A stretch of DNA of 13,073 nucleotides, taken from positions 1-13,073 of the forward strand of contig JAEXFF010000029.1 in assembly GCA_023400335.1 (NCBI GenBank), in the 5' to 3' direction. The stretch comes from Bacteroidota bacterium. Lineage in GTDB: Bacteria > Bacteroidota > Bacteroidia > Bacteroidales > Marinifilaceae. The translations under genes were made by a program, and so were the position numbers. Position 1 is the stretch's first letter, and every line of letters starts with the position of its first letter. This document shows, piece after piece, positions 1-8,350 of this stretch. The notes below the pieces were generated by a model. That model made no database searches. It saw only the letters and a program-made list of their open reading frames with translations, and had not been told where the DNA came from.

Positions 1-1310
1 AACAAAGGCATAGCTGTCTTCTTCACAATATTTACCAAAGCTGCCGGTTTGGGAATTCCTCTTTCCAGGTCAACCTGAATGCCATCGATAATCACAATAG
101 CATTATCGACCAGCATCCCCATAGCAACAATCAAAGCTCCCAAAGAAACCCGCTGCATCGTACCGTCAAAAAGATACAATACGACAAACGAACCCAGTAC
201 AATGATCACCAGTCCCACTCCAATAATAGCTCCGCTCCGGAATCCCATCGTCAACATCAGAATCAGGATAACCACTAATACAGACTCCAGCAGATTCACC
301 ATAAATATACTGATTGCATCACTCACCTGTTCCGGTTGAAAAAATACTTTCCGAAACTCTATTCCGGCAGGAATACGGGACTGTTTCAACTGTTCCAGTT
401 TCCGATCGACCACTTTTCCCAAATCAACGATATTCCCTCCTTTTTCCATAGATACGGATATACCTAAAGCCCTTGTGCGGTCGTAACGCATTTCATTGCG
501 CGAAGGCGTATCATACCCGCGGGTAACGGAGGCTATATCCCCCAAACGCAATTGATCCTGCTCATGTCCCTGTATAATTAAATTCTGTATATCCTCTATG
601 GATTTATAATCATCGCTCACCGCAACTCTGATCCGTTCATCACCGCTATCAAAATAACCGGGATAAACCGTTTTATTCTGGTTATTGAGGGTAGACAAAA
701 CCTCCAGAGGATGCACGCCCAGATTAGCCATCTTATCCCGGATAATCTCGATATTGATACAAGGTTTTCTATCCCCGTATATTTCAACTTTACGGACTCC
801 TTCAATATCCTGCAATTCCCGTTTTACCAGCTGGGCATAATCTATCAGCTCTTCATCGGCTATTCCGTCGGTCGTCATAGCATAAAACATGCCGTACACA
901 TCCCCGAAGTCATCCATCACTACAGAAGGACGAGCCCCTTCGGGCAAGCTGGCCTGAGCATTGGTTACTTTCCGCCTCAACATATCCCATTGCTGCTCCA
1001 GCTCTTGCGGACTAACCGTACTTTTCATTTCCACTGTAATCTGAGAAACATCCGCCAGAGAACGGGACTGAATATTATCAATCTCTCCCATAGAACGAAT
1101 GGATTTTTCCAGAATATCTGTGACTTCCAATTCCACTTTATGAGCGGAAGCTCCCGGATATACAGTAATCACCATCGCCTGTTTTACTTTTATCTCGGGA
1201 TCTTCCAATTTACTCATCGATAAAAAAGCAAACAGCCCGCCAGCCACTAAAACGGCGATAAAGAACTTCATTAAAGCTCTATTATTCAAGGCGTATTCAG
1301 TTATTGTCAT
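1..1310 (-). CDS. RND-family efflux pump, inner-membrane permease subunit (N-terminal part; runs off left edge)
   Basis: This frame stays open from an ATG at 1308-1310 to the left edge (436 complete codons), so it is a 5' fragment of a protein that is usually about 1,000-1,050 residues in this family. RND pumps are proton-driven inner-membrane antiporters that work with a periplasmic adaptor and a TolC-like channel. Visible features are the N-terminal membrane helix (about residues 13-31), the EDPEI...VITVYPGAS start of the porter domain, a long periplasmic porter region, and then TM2-TM4 from about residue 335. TM4 carries GMLVDNAIV, with D402-N403 at the place of the AcrB proton-relay pair D407-D408. 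The sequence fits the HAE-1/AcrB-like branch better than the metal (CzcA) branch. The adaptor gene ends 88 bases upstream on the same strand, so the two are probably cotranscribed. The substrate cannot be told from sequence. Confidence 0.93.
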   Translation of the reverse strand, partial: MTITEYALNNRALMKFFIAVLVAGGLFAFLSMSKLEDPEIKVKQAMVITVYPGASAHKVELEVTDILEKSIRSMGEIDNIQSRSLADVSQITVEMKSTVSPQELEQQWDMLRRKVTNAQASLPEGARPSVVMDDFGDVYGMFYAMTTDGIADEELIDYAQLVKRELQDIEGVRKVEIYGDRKPCINIEIIRDKMANLGVHPLEVLSTLNNQNKTVYPGYFDSGDERIRVAVSDDYKSIEDIQNLIIQGHEQDQLRLGDIASVTRGYDTPSRNEMRYDRTRALGISVSMEKGGNIVDLGKVVDRKLEQLKQSRIPAGIEFRKVFFQPEQVSDAISIFMVNLLESVLVVILILMLTMGFRSGAIIGVGLVIIVLGSFVVLYLFDGTMQRVSLGALIVAMGMLVDNAIVIIDGIQVDLERGIPKPAALVNIVKKTAMPL

Positions 1311-1398
1311 TCTCTTATTTTTTAACTAAAAATTAAAGTGCTGCCGTCCGGAACATCGTAAATATCTTTCCGTTACAAAAGCTTCTCTTTCTGACGAA

Positions 1399-2463
1399 TT
1401 ATAACAATCCTCCAATGTTTGTTTTGGATACCGATTTCAGCATTTTTACTTTTACACCTTCTGTCAAGCTATGCACACCCGCCGACACAATGATTTCCCC
1501 GGCTTTCAGACCTTCGTATGCAACTGCCTCCCCGGTCTTTAAAAATTTTCCGACTTTTACAGAACGCCCATGCACTTCTCCGGTCTGGGGATCATACACC
1601 CAAACGGCAGCATTTCCTTCATTCTCAAAAAGAGCGCTTACCGGTACAGAAGTCAAGGTTATCTCATCCGGAGTATATTCGATCGTTGTATTGACACTCA
1701 TTCCTGCGGCAATGTCTATTCCCGGAACAGGTTTCAATCTCAGACGTATACGATAAAGCTGGTTTAAATTCGCTTTCCGGGTAATTTCGATTAATTCTAA
1801 AGGAAAAGTTTTTCCGGGAAACACATCAAAAGTACAGGAAAATGCCTTGAAATACTGCTGACGGACATAATCACTGGAAGGAATATCTATTTCAACCTCG
1901 AAATAACTGTTATTTATCATCGAGATAACGGGCATACCGGCGCTCACTGTCTCATGAGTATCAAAATATTTTTTCTGGATATACCCATCAAAAGGAGCCA
2001 GCATACGGGTATCCTGAAGAGCGTTTTTATGAGCATTGTATTTAGCAGTTATCTGCTGCAGTCCGGAAACAGCCTTGTCATAATCATTTACCGGTACACT
2101 GTTGCGCCGGTATAATTCTATCACCCTTTCGGCTTCAGCCTTGACTTGTTTATACTCCGCTTCGGTAGCAGAAAATTGTATCTCATAATCCCGTGGATCA
2201 ATTTCTGCAATCAATTGCCCTTTTCTGACAAAAGCTCCTGCTTCTACCGGTATACGAAGAATAGGACCCGCTACCCGGAAGGACAAATTTACATCCGAAG
2301 CGGGTTTTACTTTACCCGGATAAGTTATGTACAACTCATCCTGATAGTTCTTCACAGTATCTGTCTTTACCGTGACAACTGTATCCTTTGCTGCTTTCTC
2401 CGTACGACAAGCCATGCAAAGCAGGAACATCCCCAAAAGAAAAAAAATAAAATTACGTTTCAT
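1399..2463 (-). CDS. RND efflux periplasmic adaptor subunit (membrane fusion protein), probable lipoprotein
   Basis: The 354-residue product is an AcrA/MexA-type adaptor that would bridge the downstream RND pump and an outer membrane channel. The N-terminus is a short basic stretch, a hydrophobic helix, and Cys19 in the context LLCMAC, a loose lipobox that suggests lipid anchoring; Cys16 is a less likely alternative. The split lipoyl (barrel-sandwich) domain is visible as RVAGPILRIPVEAGAFVRKG at about residues 65-85 and APFDGYIQKKYFD...VSAGMPV at about 160-185, flanking an alpha-helical hairpin. Beta-barrel and membrane-proximal domains follow (PGIDIAAGMSV, VPVSALF). The frame could start six bases earlier at a GTG (2469), but the ATG at 2463 gives a normal signal sequence and is preferred. 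It lies 139 bases after the ABC permease stop and 88 bases before the pump gene. Confidence 0.92.
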   Translation of the reverse strand: MKRNFIFFLLGMFLLCMACRTEKAAKDTVVTVKTDTVKNYQDELYITYPGKVKPASDVNLSFRVAGPILRIPVEAGAFVRKGQLIAEIDPRDYEIQFSATEAEYKQVKAEAERVIELYRRNSVPVNDYDKAVSGLQQITAKYNAHKNALQDTRMLAPFDGYIQKKYFDTHETVSAGMPVISMINNSYFEVEIDIPSSDYVRQQYFKAFSCTFDVFPGKTFPLELIEITRKANLNQLYRIRLRLKPVPGIDIAAGMSVNTTIEYTPDEITLTSVPVSALFENEGNAAVWVYDPQTGEVHGRSVKVGKFLKTGEAVAYEGLKAGEIIVSAGVHSLTEGVKVKMLKSVSKTNIGGLL

Positions 2464-2602
2464 ATACACACCTTTTATATTCTATAGCTCAAAGCTCCAA
2501 CATCCGGAAACCTTAAAACTTTTAAACCAGAAACGAAGGAAAAATCACCTACCGGAAAACATTTGATTACACACCTGAAAACGTTCGTTCTCCTTTAATT
2601 AT

Positions 2603-3790
2603 TTATCTGATTTTCAAGCTCCGCAACTTTAAAATACTTATTTCCCGATAATACAATAAATATGCCAAAAGAAAATAAAAAACAGTTAATATCCACAAAC
2701 TATTAAATTCCTGTCTTACTTCTCCGAAAGTAGCTCCCAGGCTATTAATTTTTACATACCCTTCTATACCATAAGTGGAAGGAAAAATCTTTGAAAAAAT
2801 GACCCAATAGTCTGGTATAGAAGCAGCAGGCCAGGAAATTCCCGATATAAACATCAAAGGGACAGAAGTAAATACAAAAATCAAAAAGGGAGTTTCCCTT
2901 TCCCTGCATAAAAACGAAAGGGTTATCGCAAAGAAAATACAAGCCAGTAAAAAGGGCAATATAAACAGAAAAAAGTCCCATTTCTCACCAATACGCGTCA
3001 GATTAAACATTCCGGGTACTACGACAAAAATCCAAATCGCAACAAATACGTAAATAGGTAAATAAGCCAACGCCTTTCCTACTACTACCGGAAAGGGATG
3101 TTTATAATGAGAATTGAAAGGCAACAAAGCATGCAAACGGCTGCGATCCCGCGCTGTTCCGGTCAAAGTACCCACGCCCAGGAGTAAAGACTGTTGTATG
3201 ACCAGTATTAAAATCGCAGGAATAATAAAAGTTGCATATCCGCTTTGAGGATTAAATAACTTTACCTCAGCCATTTTTACAGGTGCAACTGTCAGCTCCT
3301 GTTGTTTCGGAGAAGCATAAGGCAAACCTTCTACCTGGACAAGTCTTCCCATCCCTACAGCAACATTGCTGGCTGACTGCAGCAAAGCTTTATAATTTAA
3401 TAAGCCTCCCATATCCGTGTAAAGGGAGACATGAGCCTGTTCTCCTTTCACCGGCAAATGACTAAAATCAGCCGGTATTTCCAATATTCCGTATATCTCT
3501 TTTTTCCATAATAGCCGACGCGCTTCTTCCCTATCCGCACAACGGGCAACGACAGCCACCCCTGAAGATGCATCCCATGCCCGGATAAATTCCCGGCTTT
3601 CATAAGAATTATCCTGATCTATGACAGCCACAGGCACTTCAAATACGGTTTCATTACTATAAATATAAGTATATAAAACCGGATAAAACAAAGGGAGAGC
3701 GACGAAAAAAGTAAGCACAGCACTATCTCCGGCGATAGCTTTCATCTCCTTTCTGCAAATGTACCAGATATTATAAATTATTTTTTTCAT
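2603..3790 (-). CDS. ABC-2 type transporter permease (second of a pair)
   Basis: This 395-residue membrane protein has the ABC2_membrane_3 layout seen in YbhR/YhhJ-type export permeases. There is one N-terminal helix (about residues 24-44), then a large extracytoplasmic domain that opens with PVAVIDQDNSYESREFIRAW. A block of about five membrane helices covers the last 200 residues and includes a conserved-looking GISWPAASIPDYW segment. In characterised relatives such proteins pair with a second permease and an ATPase and export drugs or lipids through an HlyD adaptor and TolC. The paired permease ends 32 bases upstream and the adaptor and TolC genes precede it. No ATPase gene lies in the cluster. 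The start ATG follows a GGAAGGAT-like ribosome binding site. The two permeases resemble each other in layout but are clearly diverged. Confidence 0.9.
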   Translation of the reverse strand: MKKIIYNIWYICRKEMKAIAGDSAVLTFFVALPLFYPVLYTYIYSNETVFEVPVAVIDQDNSYESREFIRAWDASSGVAVVARCADREEARRLLWKKEIYGILEIPADFSHLPVKGEQAHVSLYTDMGGLLNYKALLQSASNVAVGMGRLVQVEGLPYASPKQQELTVAPVKMAEVKLFNPQSGYATFIIPAILILVIQQSLLLGVGTLTGTARDRSRLHALLPFNSHYKHPFPVVVGKALAYLPIYVFVAIWIFVVVPGMFNLTRIGEKWDFFLFILPFLLACIFFAITLSFLCRERETPFLIFVFTSVPLMFISGISWPAASIPDYWVIFSKIFPSTYGIEGYVKINSLGATFGEVRQEFNSLWILTVFYFLLAYLLYYREISILKLRSLKIR

Positions 3791-3822
3791 CTTTCTATCC
3801 TTCCCTTATCTTCTTCCTATTT

Positions 3823-4980
3823 TCAGGATAAATACACATTCCGCATGAGCTGGTTTTTCAAAGGAGATAACACCAAAACCGGCAATAGGATAAATATTCC
3901 CAAAGCCAGATAAGACTGTACGGAATAAATCATTGGTATACCGTTTAAAGCCTGGTCTACATAGAGCAAAAAATAATGCCGCATAGGGAAAAGATTAGCA
4001 AACCATTGCATAGGCTCAGGCATAGAACGTACCGGAAAAGTAAACCCACTGATCGAAAAAGAAAGCACGGCCCAAAGAGCGCAGCTACTCAGCGCCAACC
4101 GGTTACGAGGATACAAACCCACCATCAACAATGCAAATCCCTGAGAAGCAGCAATCAATAAAAACATAGCTAAAAACATAGGGAAAAAGCCACTGTTTAA
4201 AGGGAAATGTAAAAAACGGTACAGTAATACCAGGCAAAAAGTACCGGTTATCAAAAACAAGATCAGTTGAGGTATCCATTTCCCGGCAATAGCGATTCGT
4301 ATAGAATTCCGGCTAAGTTCCAGCCATTCGCGGGCGGTTCCTTTTTTTAATTCTTCTCCTATACTGAATGCCAGAGTAAACATGGCAAACATACTGACAA
4401 AAGCAGGCATCAGAATATTGGATAAATAAATAGCGTAACTCAGCCAGGGATTATTCAAGGGATGTACGTCCACAGCCACCGGATTTAAGCGGGCAGAAAG
4501 TTGAGGTTCTGTGGTTCCTTTGGCCTGCAGCAAAGCCCGCTGTACAGCCCCGTTAGCCAAAGCCGCCTGTAAACGCATATCCTTGTAAATCAGGGAACCC
4601 GGCAAAATATAAGAATCATTTGTATAGAAAGAAAGTACCGGTTCCTTTCCAGAAGAAGCGTCCCGGCGAAAATGTTCCGGAATAAAGAATATACCGTAAA
4701 TTTTTCCTTCCTGCATAGCTTTCCGGGCTGCTGTAAAATTATCCGTTTTCATGACAATTTCCGTTTGCCCGAAAGCATTTAAAGAGCGCGCTAAAGAACG
4801 GGAGACGGCGGTATTATCCATGTCCACCACAGCTACAGGCAAATTGACAGGCACGCCCCCTTTGAATAAATCGGCAAAAAAGAGAAAGCACAACACCGGA
4901 GCAATTACAATCATAAAGAGGTAAATGCGGCGGAAAGCCAACTGCCTTATTTCCCGTTTCATTACGCTTATCAATCCCAT
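3823..4980 (-). CDS. ABC-2 type transporter permease (first of a pair)
   Basis: The 385-residue product is an ABC2_membrane_3-type permease. It has an N-terminal helix (about residues 16-38), an extracytoplasmic domain opening with PVAVVDMDNTAVSRSLARSL, and a C-terminal helical bundle from about residue 185 (LSNILMPAFVSMFAMFTLAF onward). The segment SFSISGFTFPVRSMPEPMQW matches in position the GISWPAASIPDYW segment of the next gene, which supports a heterodimeric or tandem pair. The frame could begin with TTG at 4986, but the ATG at 4978-4980 is more natural; the Met seven codons in (MKREIR) is also possible. It lies 75 bases after the adaptor gene, and a perfect inverted repeat (5001-5041) sits in that gap. 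No ATP-binding motifs are present, as expected for a permease. Confidence 0.9.
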   Translation of the reverse strand: MGLISVMKREIRQLAFRRIYLFMIVIAPVLCFLFFADLFKGGVPVNLPVAVVDMDNTAVSRSLARSLNAFGQTEIVMKTDNFTAARKAMQEGKIYGIFFIPEHFRRDASSGKEPVLSFYTNDSYILPGSLIYKDMRLQAALANGAVQRALLQAKGTTEPQLSARLNPVAVDVHPLNNPWLSYAIYLSNILMPAFVSMFAMFTLAFSIGEELKKGTAREWLELSRNSIRIAIAGKWIPQLILFLITGTFCLVLLYRFLHFPLNSGFFPMFLAMFLLIAASQGFALLMVGLYPRNRLALSSCALWAVLSFSISGFTFPVRSMPEPMQWFANLFPMRHYFLLYVDQALNGIPMIYSVQSYLALGIFILLPVLVLSPLKNQLMRNVYLS

Positions 4981-5000
4981 TTTCAATTTCTGGTTATTTT

Positions 5001-5041
5001 CAGAGAACAGCTTGTATATTCTTTAAAGATCCTGTTCTCTG
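5001..5041 (-). repeat. Intra-operon inverted repeat (10-bp perfect stem) between adaptor and permease genes
   Basis: CAGAGAACAG at 5001-5010 is the exact reverse complement of CTGTTCTCTG at 5032-5041. The 21-base loop contains a second perfect palindrome, TCTTTAAAGA, at 5020-5029. In the leftward transcript the stem is followed by AAAATAACC, not a T-run, so it is not a standard terminator. It could be an mRNA-stabilising or processing hairpin that sets different levels of TolC/adaptor and permease, or a protein-binding site. The symmetry is seen directly; the function is inference. Confidence 0.6.
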
Positions 5042-5055
5042 TCAGATTTTATACC

Positions 5056-6039
5056 TTATCTCTTCTTCAAAACACTCATGCCGGGGCGTAGACCTTCGAC
5101 TTTTTCTGTGGGAACTGCTTTAACTTCAAACGTCTTAGCATCAAACTGTCCAGTCGTCTTGGTAGCTCTCCATGCAGCATAACTTCCCCGGTCCTTCATA
5201 TAAGTGACCTTTAAAGTGATCTCCCGTTTATCCAAAGCAGGAATTACAGCTGTAAAGGTCTCTCCGATACGGATATCTCCTAATAAATCTTCCCGTATAT
5301 TAAAAGTTACCCACATATCATCCAGATCCATGACGTCCATAATAGGGGCTCCGGTCCCCACCAATTCCCCGACCTTCGGATAACGTTCGGAAATTTCCCC
5401 ATCGATAGGAGACAATAGAAAAGTTTCATTTATATAAGATTCAACTTCAGCGACCGCACCGCGCGCCCGGTTTACCTGAGCTTCAGCAGCCAGCTTATCT
5501 TCCCGCTGAGCCCCGTTTTTTGCCATTTCATATTGAGCATGAGCAGCCTTTTCAGTTGCCTGCATAGCTTTATAATTTGCTTCAGCTTCGTCCCGTTTTT
5601 GTGCAGAAACAACTTCATTTTCAAATAAGGATTGTATCCTTTCATACGATTTCCGGGCAATTTCAAGAGCAGCCAATGCCTTTTGCCAATTCTGATAAGC
5701 CATTGACAATTGTTCGGAGCGCGACCCCTTGCCGACTTTCTCATTCATTGCCTGTGCAGCTTTTTCAGCTGCCATCGCCTGCTCAAATTTAGCCAGGACT
5801 TCCGGACTATCCAAAATAACCAAGGTATCTCCTTTTCGTACCCGGTCCCCTTCATTTGCCCTGAACTCCTCAATACGTCCGGGTACCTTCCCCGAAATCC
5901 TCACTTCCGTTGCCTCTGCTTCCCCCTGAATAATTTCCGGCAACGGGTTCCAAAAAATAAACGCAAAGATCACGACTAACAGTACAAGGCCGATAAGCCC
6001 GAGAAAAACAATTAGTTTATTTTTTTCCTTCTTTTCCAT
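5056..6039 (-). CDS. HlyD/EmrA-type efflux adaptor (membrane fusion protein)
   Basis: The 327-residue product has a basic N-terminus and one membrane anchor (about residues 9-30), then a periplasmic domain. The first lipoyl half is at about 45-75 (VRISGKVPGRIEEFRANEGDRVRKGDTL). A long alpha-helical, coiled-coil hairpin rich in Ala, Glu and Lys covers about 80-205, and the second lipoyl half is SPIDGEISERYPKVGELVGTGAP at about 210-235. A beta-barrel domain ends in EGLRPGMSV. This is the YbhG/EmrA-like adaptor layout, linking an inner-membrane exporter to TolC. It starts 24 bases after the TolC-type gene and precedes two ABC-2 permeases, so it most likely serves those, whereas the separate lipoprotein adaptor further left serves the RND pump. 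Confidence 0.92.
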   Translation of the reverse strand: MEKKEKNKLIVFLGLIGLVLLVVIFAFIFWNPLPEIIQGEAEATEVRISGKVPGRIEEFRANEGDRVRKGDTLVILDSPEVLAKFEQAMAAEKAAQAMNEKVGKGSRSEQLSMAYQNWQKALAALEIARKSYERIQSLFENEVVSAQKRDEAEANYKAMQATEKAAHAQYEMAKNGAQREDKLAAEAQVNRARGAVAEVESYINETFLLSPIDGEISERYPKVGELVGTGAPIMDVMDLDDMWVTFNIREDLLGDIRIGETFTAVIPALDKREITLKVTYMKDRGSYAAWRATKTTGQFDAKTFEVKAVPTEKVEGLRPGMSVLKKR

Positions 6040-6063
6040 GCTATTTGAATCTAATATTATGCA

Positions 6064-7479
6064 TTAATTCTCTTGTCCCAGTATACCATAAGCTTTTTGT
6101 AAATAAACTTCACACAATTTCATTTCTATACGGGAATCTATAAGCTCTGAATGTGCTGACAGCCAAGCAGACTGAGCTTCCAGCACATTAGATACCGGAA
6201 TGGTCCCTTCCTGAAAACCGAGATTGGCCAGTTTCAAGTTTTCATTCGCCTTTTCCAGATTAGTTCCGGCCATTTCCAATTTTTTAGCTACTTCTTTGAT
6301 TTTAAATTCCGACTGTCTGACTTGTAATTCAATTTGTTCTTTTACTTCCTGTAAGCGGTATTCAGCCATTCCGGTCTGGGCCCGGGCATTTCTCAGACTT
6401 TTCCGGGAAGCTCCCCAATGAAAGAGAGGAGCTTTTACTCCAACCCCTACACTCCACATCCCGTCGAACTTCGTACTAATCCCATTGAAAAAGGAAGGGG
6501 TCATCGTCAGATAATTCGCAGTTAAAGCCACTGTAGGTAAATACTCAGCAAGAGCTATTTTTTCCTTTTTTTTATAAATTCGGGTTGCAAGTTCCAATCC
6601 AACTACTTCCGGACGTTTTGCATAGATTTGTTCTAAAGATAGCTGTTCAAAACCCTGCACCTTATTTATTACGATATTTTCGTCCTTTAAAGGAAAAATG
6701 GTATCGGTACTCAAACCACATACTTGATTCAAATGCATACGGGCAAGACTCAGCCCGTCTTCGACCCGCAATTGCTGCATTTCAGCTTCATTCAATTTTA
6801 CCTTCACAGAAAGTACATCCGCTTTAGTAGACAATCCAGTCTTATACATCAAATCAATGTCACGCTCAAATTTTTTCAGCGTCTCTACATATTTTTCAGC
6901 CAGTTTTTTACGATTTATCAGCGAAACCACTTGCCAATATGCCTCATCGGATAATTCTATTACATTCTGAAGTTCCAGTTCGCGTTTACTATAAGCCAAT
7001 TCTAACGAAAGCCCGGCCAGACGATTGTATGCCCTTATTTTACCTCCCATATAAACAGGCTGCGTCAATCCCAACTGCAATATTGCCGTATTCCGGTCAT
7101 CCACCGACATCGCCTCTTTCGGCAACAATGCATAATCTTTAGGTACTGCCTGTCCATTTATTATCTGTACCTGATCCGGCCGGGGTCTCCAACTCCCGTC
7201 CGCTTGAATGGCTCCGACCGGCAAATAAGCATCGTGTTCCAGCAAATTCATTTTCTTCTGATTTCGCATATATATCCCTGCAGCGTCTATTCCCGGAAGA
7301 TATTTCGTAAAAGCTTCTTCCTTCTGTGCCAAACCCGACTGAATTTCCTCATCGGCTATTTTCAATTTCTTATTATTCTCTACAGCCAGATTCCTGCAAT
7401 CCTGTAAACTCAATCCGGATTGAGCCTTTAAACTCAAACCGGTTAACCATAAAACCATACAGATAAATACTCTAATCAT
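6064..7479 (-). CDS. TolC-family outer membrane efflux protein
   Basis: The 471-residue product begins with a Sec signal peptide (IRVFICMVLWLTGLSLKAQ, likely cut after Ala19 or Gln20), so it is exported to the outer membrane. The mature part starts GLSLQDCRNLAVENNKKLKIADEEI, the typical opening of an OEP repeat. It shows two pseudo-repeats of long amphipathic helices separated by beta segments, including PVYMGGKIRAYNRLAG and, in the second half, APLFHWGASRKSLRNARAQ. Length is normal for TolC-like channels (about 440-490). It is the first gene of the leftward efflux cluster, downstream of the TetR pair. It probably acts as the shared exit duct for the ABC-2/HlyD components and perhaps for the RND pump, since no second channel gene is visible before the edge. 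Confidence 0.93.
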   Translation of the reverse strand: MIRVFICMVLWLTGLSLKAQSGLSLQDCRNLAVENNKKLKIADEEIQSGLAQKEEAFTKYLPGIDAAGIYMRNQKKMNLLEHDAYLPVGAIQADGSWRPRPDQVQIINGQAVPKDYALLPKEAMSVDDRNTAILQLGLTQPVYMGGKIRAYNRLAGLSLELAYSKRELELQNVIELSDEAYWQVVSLINRKKLAEKYVETLKKFERDIDLMYKTGLSTKADVLSVKVKLNEAEMQQLRVEDGLSLARMHLNQVCGLSTDTIFPLKDENIVINKVQGFEQLSLEQIYAKRPEVVGLELATRIYKKKEKIALAEYLPTVALTANYLTMTPSFFNGISTKFDGMWSVGVGVKAPLFHWGASRKSLRNARAQTGMAEYRLQEVKEQIELQVRQSEFKIKEVAKKLEMAGTNLEKANENLKLANLGFQEGTIPVSNVLEAQSAWLSAHSELIDSRIEMKLCEVYLQKAYGILGQEN

Positions 7480-7580
7480 CTTCTCAGAGTTTAAATCAAC
7501 AATCCATTTTTCTCCTTAAAGAAAAACTTTATATCATAAATGTGAGTAAAGCCTGTATAACAGATAGAAAACAAACTTTT

Positions 7581-7611
7581 CAAATAAACTTTAAAATGAA
7601 ACCTTGATAAA
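7581..7611 (-). promoter_or_regulatory. Possible promoter for the efflux cluster (weak match)
   Basis: Read leftward, TTTA (7608-7611), a 19-base spacer and TTTATTTG (7581-7588) match the Bacteroidetes promoter pattern TTTG-N19-TAnnTTTG with one mismatch in each element. Transcription would start near 7575, leaving a leader of about 95 bases before the TolC-type gene. In DNA this A+T-rich, such a match can occur by chance. Confidence 0.3.
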
Positions 7612-7713
7612 ACCCAAATTATCAAAATAGCTCTCATCCTTTCACCCATTAAATCAACAAATTCTACGTAATAATTTATTTACAGTTATTTCTTTTCCAT
7701 TGTCAGCTTCTAT

Positions 7714-7731
7714 TTTATACTTTCCGGTATG
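7714..7731. promoter_or_regulatory. Candidate TetR operator, copy 2 (TTTATACTTTCCGGTATG)
   Basis: This 18-base sequence differs at one base from the copy at 8951-8968, in the same orientation. Each holds the dyad ATAC-N6-GTAT. This copy lies 10 bases beyond the stop codon of the second TetR gene and about 235 bases upstream of the TolC-type gene, where a site controlling the efflux cluster could be. The repeat is seen directly; binding by the TetR proteins is inference. Confidence 0.55.
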
Positions 7732-7741
7732 TAAACAGCAA

Positions 7742-8350
7742 TTAAAATGAATTGACAGAAACCAATGAATACAATTGCTCATATTGGGACCGCATAACAG
7801 AAAGTGCATAGGAAACATCCTGATGCATTACCAAATAATTTACCATACCCGCACTGATATTAAGTATATTCTTAGCCAAAACCGACGTATCTGCATCGTT
7901 ACGTAATTCCCCTCTTTTCTTAGCTTCCAGAATCAACTGCTCTAATTTTGACAATCTCTGCATTTTGGAAACAATTGTCACTTTTTTCAGTTCGGGAAAT
8001 AAAGCAATAACCTCTACCAATAAAGAAAGCGATAATACTTCAGGAATCTCGCTAGTGAACGATTTTGCCGTATAATTATGAATACCAGACATTTTCCGGA
8101 TGGTTAAATCAACATATTCCCTCAAAGTAGTTATACTATTGAATTCCATCGACCGCTGTTTATCTATCATATCATAATAACGGATTAAACCTTCCTTCAA
8201 AACTTCCTCTTTGCTCGTAAAATGATAATAAAAAGTTCCTTTCGTAATACCGGCTGCTCTCTCAATATCACTTAACTTTACTGCTTTAAAACCTTTTTTT
8301 AAAAACAGCAAAAAAGCCTTTTCTATTATCAGAATTCTGGTATTTGCCAT
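7742..8350 (-). CDS. TetR-family transcriptional regulator (second of a tandem pair)
   Basis: This 202-residue DNA-binding regulator has an N-terminal TetR helix-turn-helix at about residues 25-44 (KLSDIERAAGITKGTFYYHF, followed by SKEEVLKEGL). An all-helical ligand-binding/dimer domain follows. Its ATG overlaps the stop codon of the upstream regulator by one base (TAATG), so translation is probably coupled. It aligns without gaps to that neighbour over the first 60 residues, and the C-terminal part is also alike (DTSVLAKNIL versus DTSVLARNLM), so the two arose by tandem duplication. The recognition region ITKGTFYYHF is almost the same as LTKGAFYYYF in the partner, which suggests the same or overlapping operators. 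As family members usually repress nearby efflux genes, the likely target is the cluster to its left. The ligand is unknown. Confidence 0.93.
   Translation of the reverse strand: MANTRILIIEKAFLLFLKKGFKAVKLSDIERAAGITKGTFYYHFTSKEEVLKEGLIRYYDMIDKQRSMEFNSITTLREYVDLTIRKMSGIHNYTAKSFTSEIPEVLSLSLLVEVIALFPELKKVTIVSKMQRLSKLEQLILEAKKRGELRNDADTSVLAKNILNISAGMVNYLVMHQDVSYALSVMRSQYEQLYSLVSVNSF

Larger units (their letters stand above)
7480..7741. other. Intergenic region between TetR pair and efflux cluster
   Basis: These 262 A+T-rich bases hold no convincing reading frame. They contain the second copy of the 18-base repeat (7714-7731) and a possible leftward promoter (7581-7611). I see no strong hairpin that would terminate the TetR transcript, so readthrough from the TetR genes into the efflux genes is possible. 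Confidence 0.6.

Noticed and set aside
711..1223. A 170-codon open frame on the plus strand
   Set aside because: It lies wholly opposite the RND pump gene, whose minus-strand frame is open and gives clear family motifs; its product shows no recognisable domain.
2470..2602. A separate promoter or terminator between the ABC and RND halves of the cluster
   Set aside because: I found no good TTTG-N19-TAnnTTTG match and no stem with a T-run; only a short distant AACGAA/TTCGTT pairing that is too weak to call.
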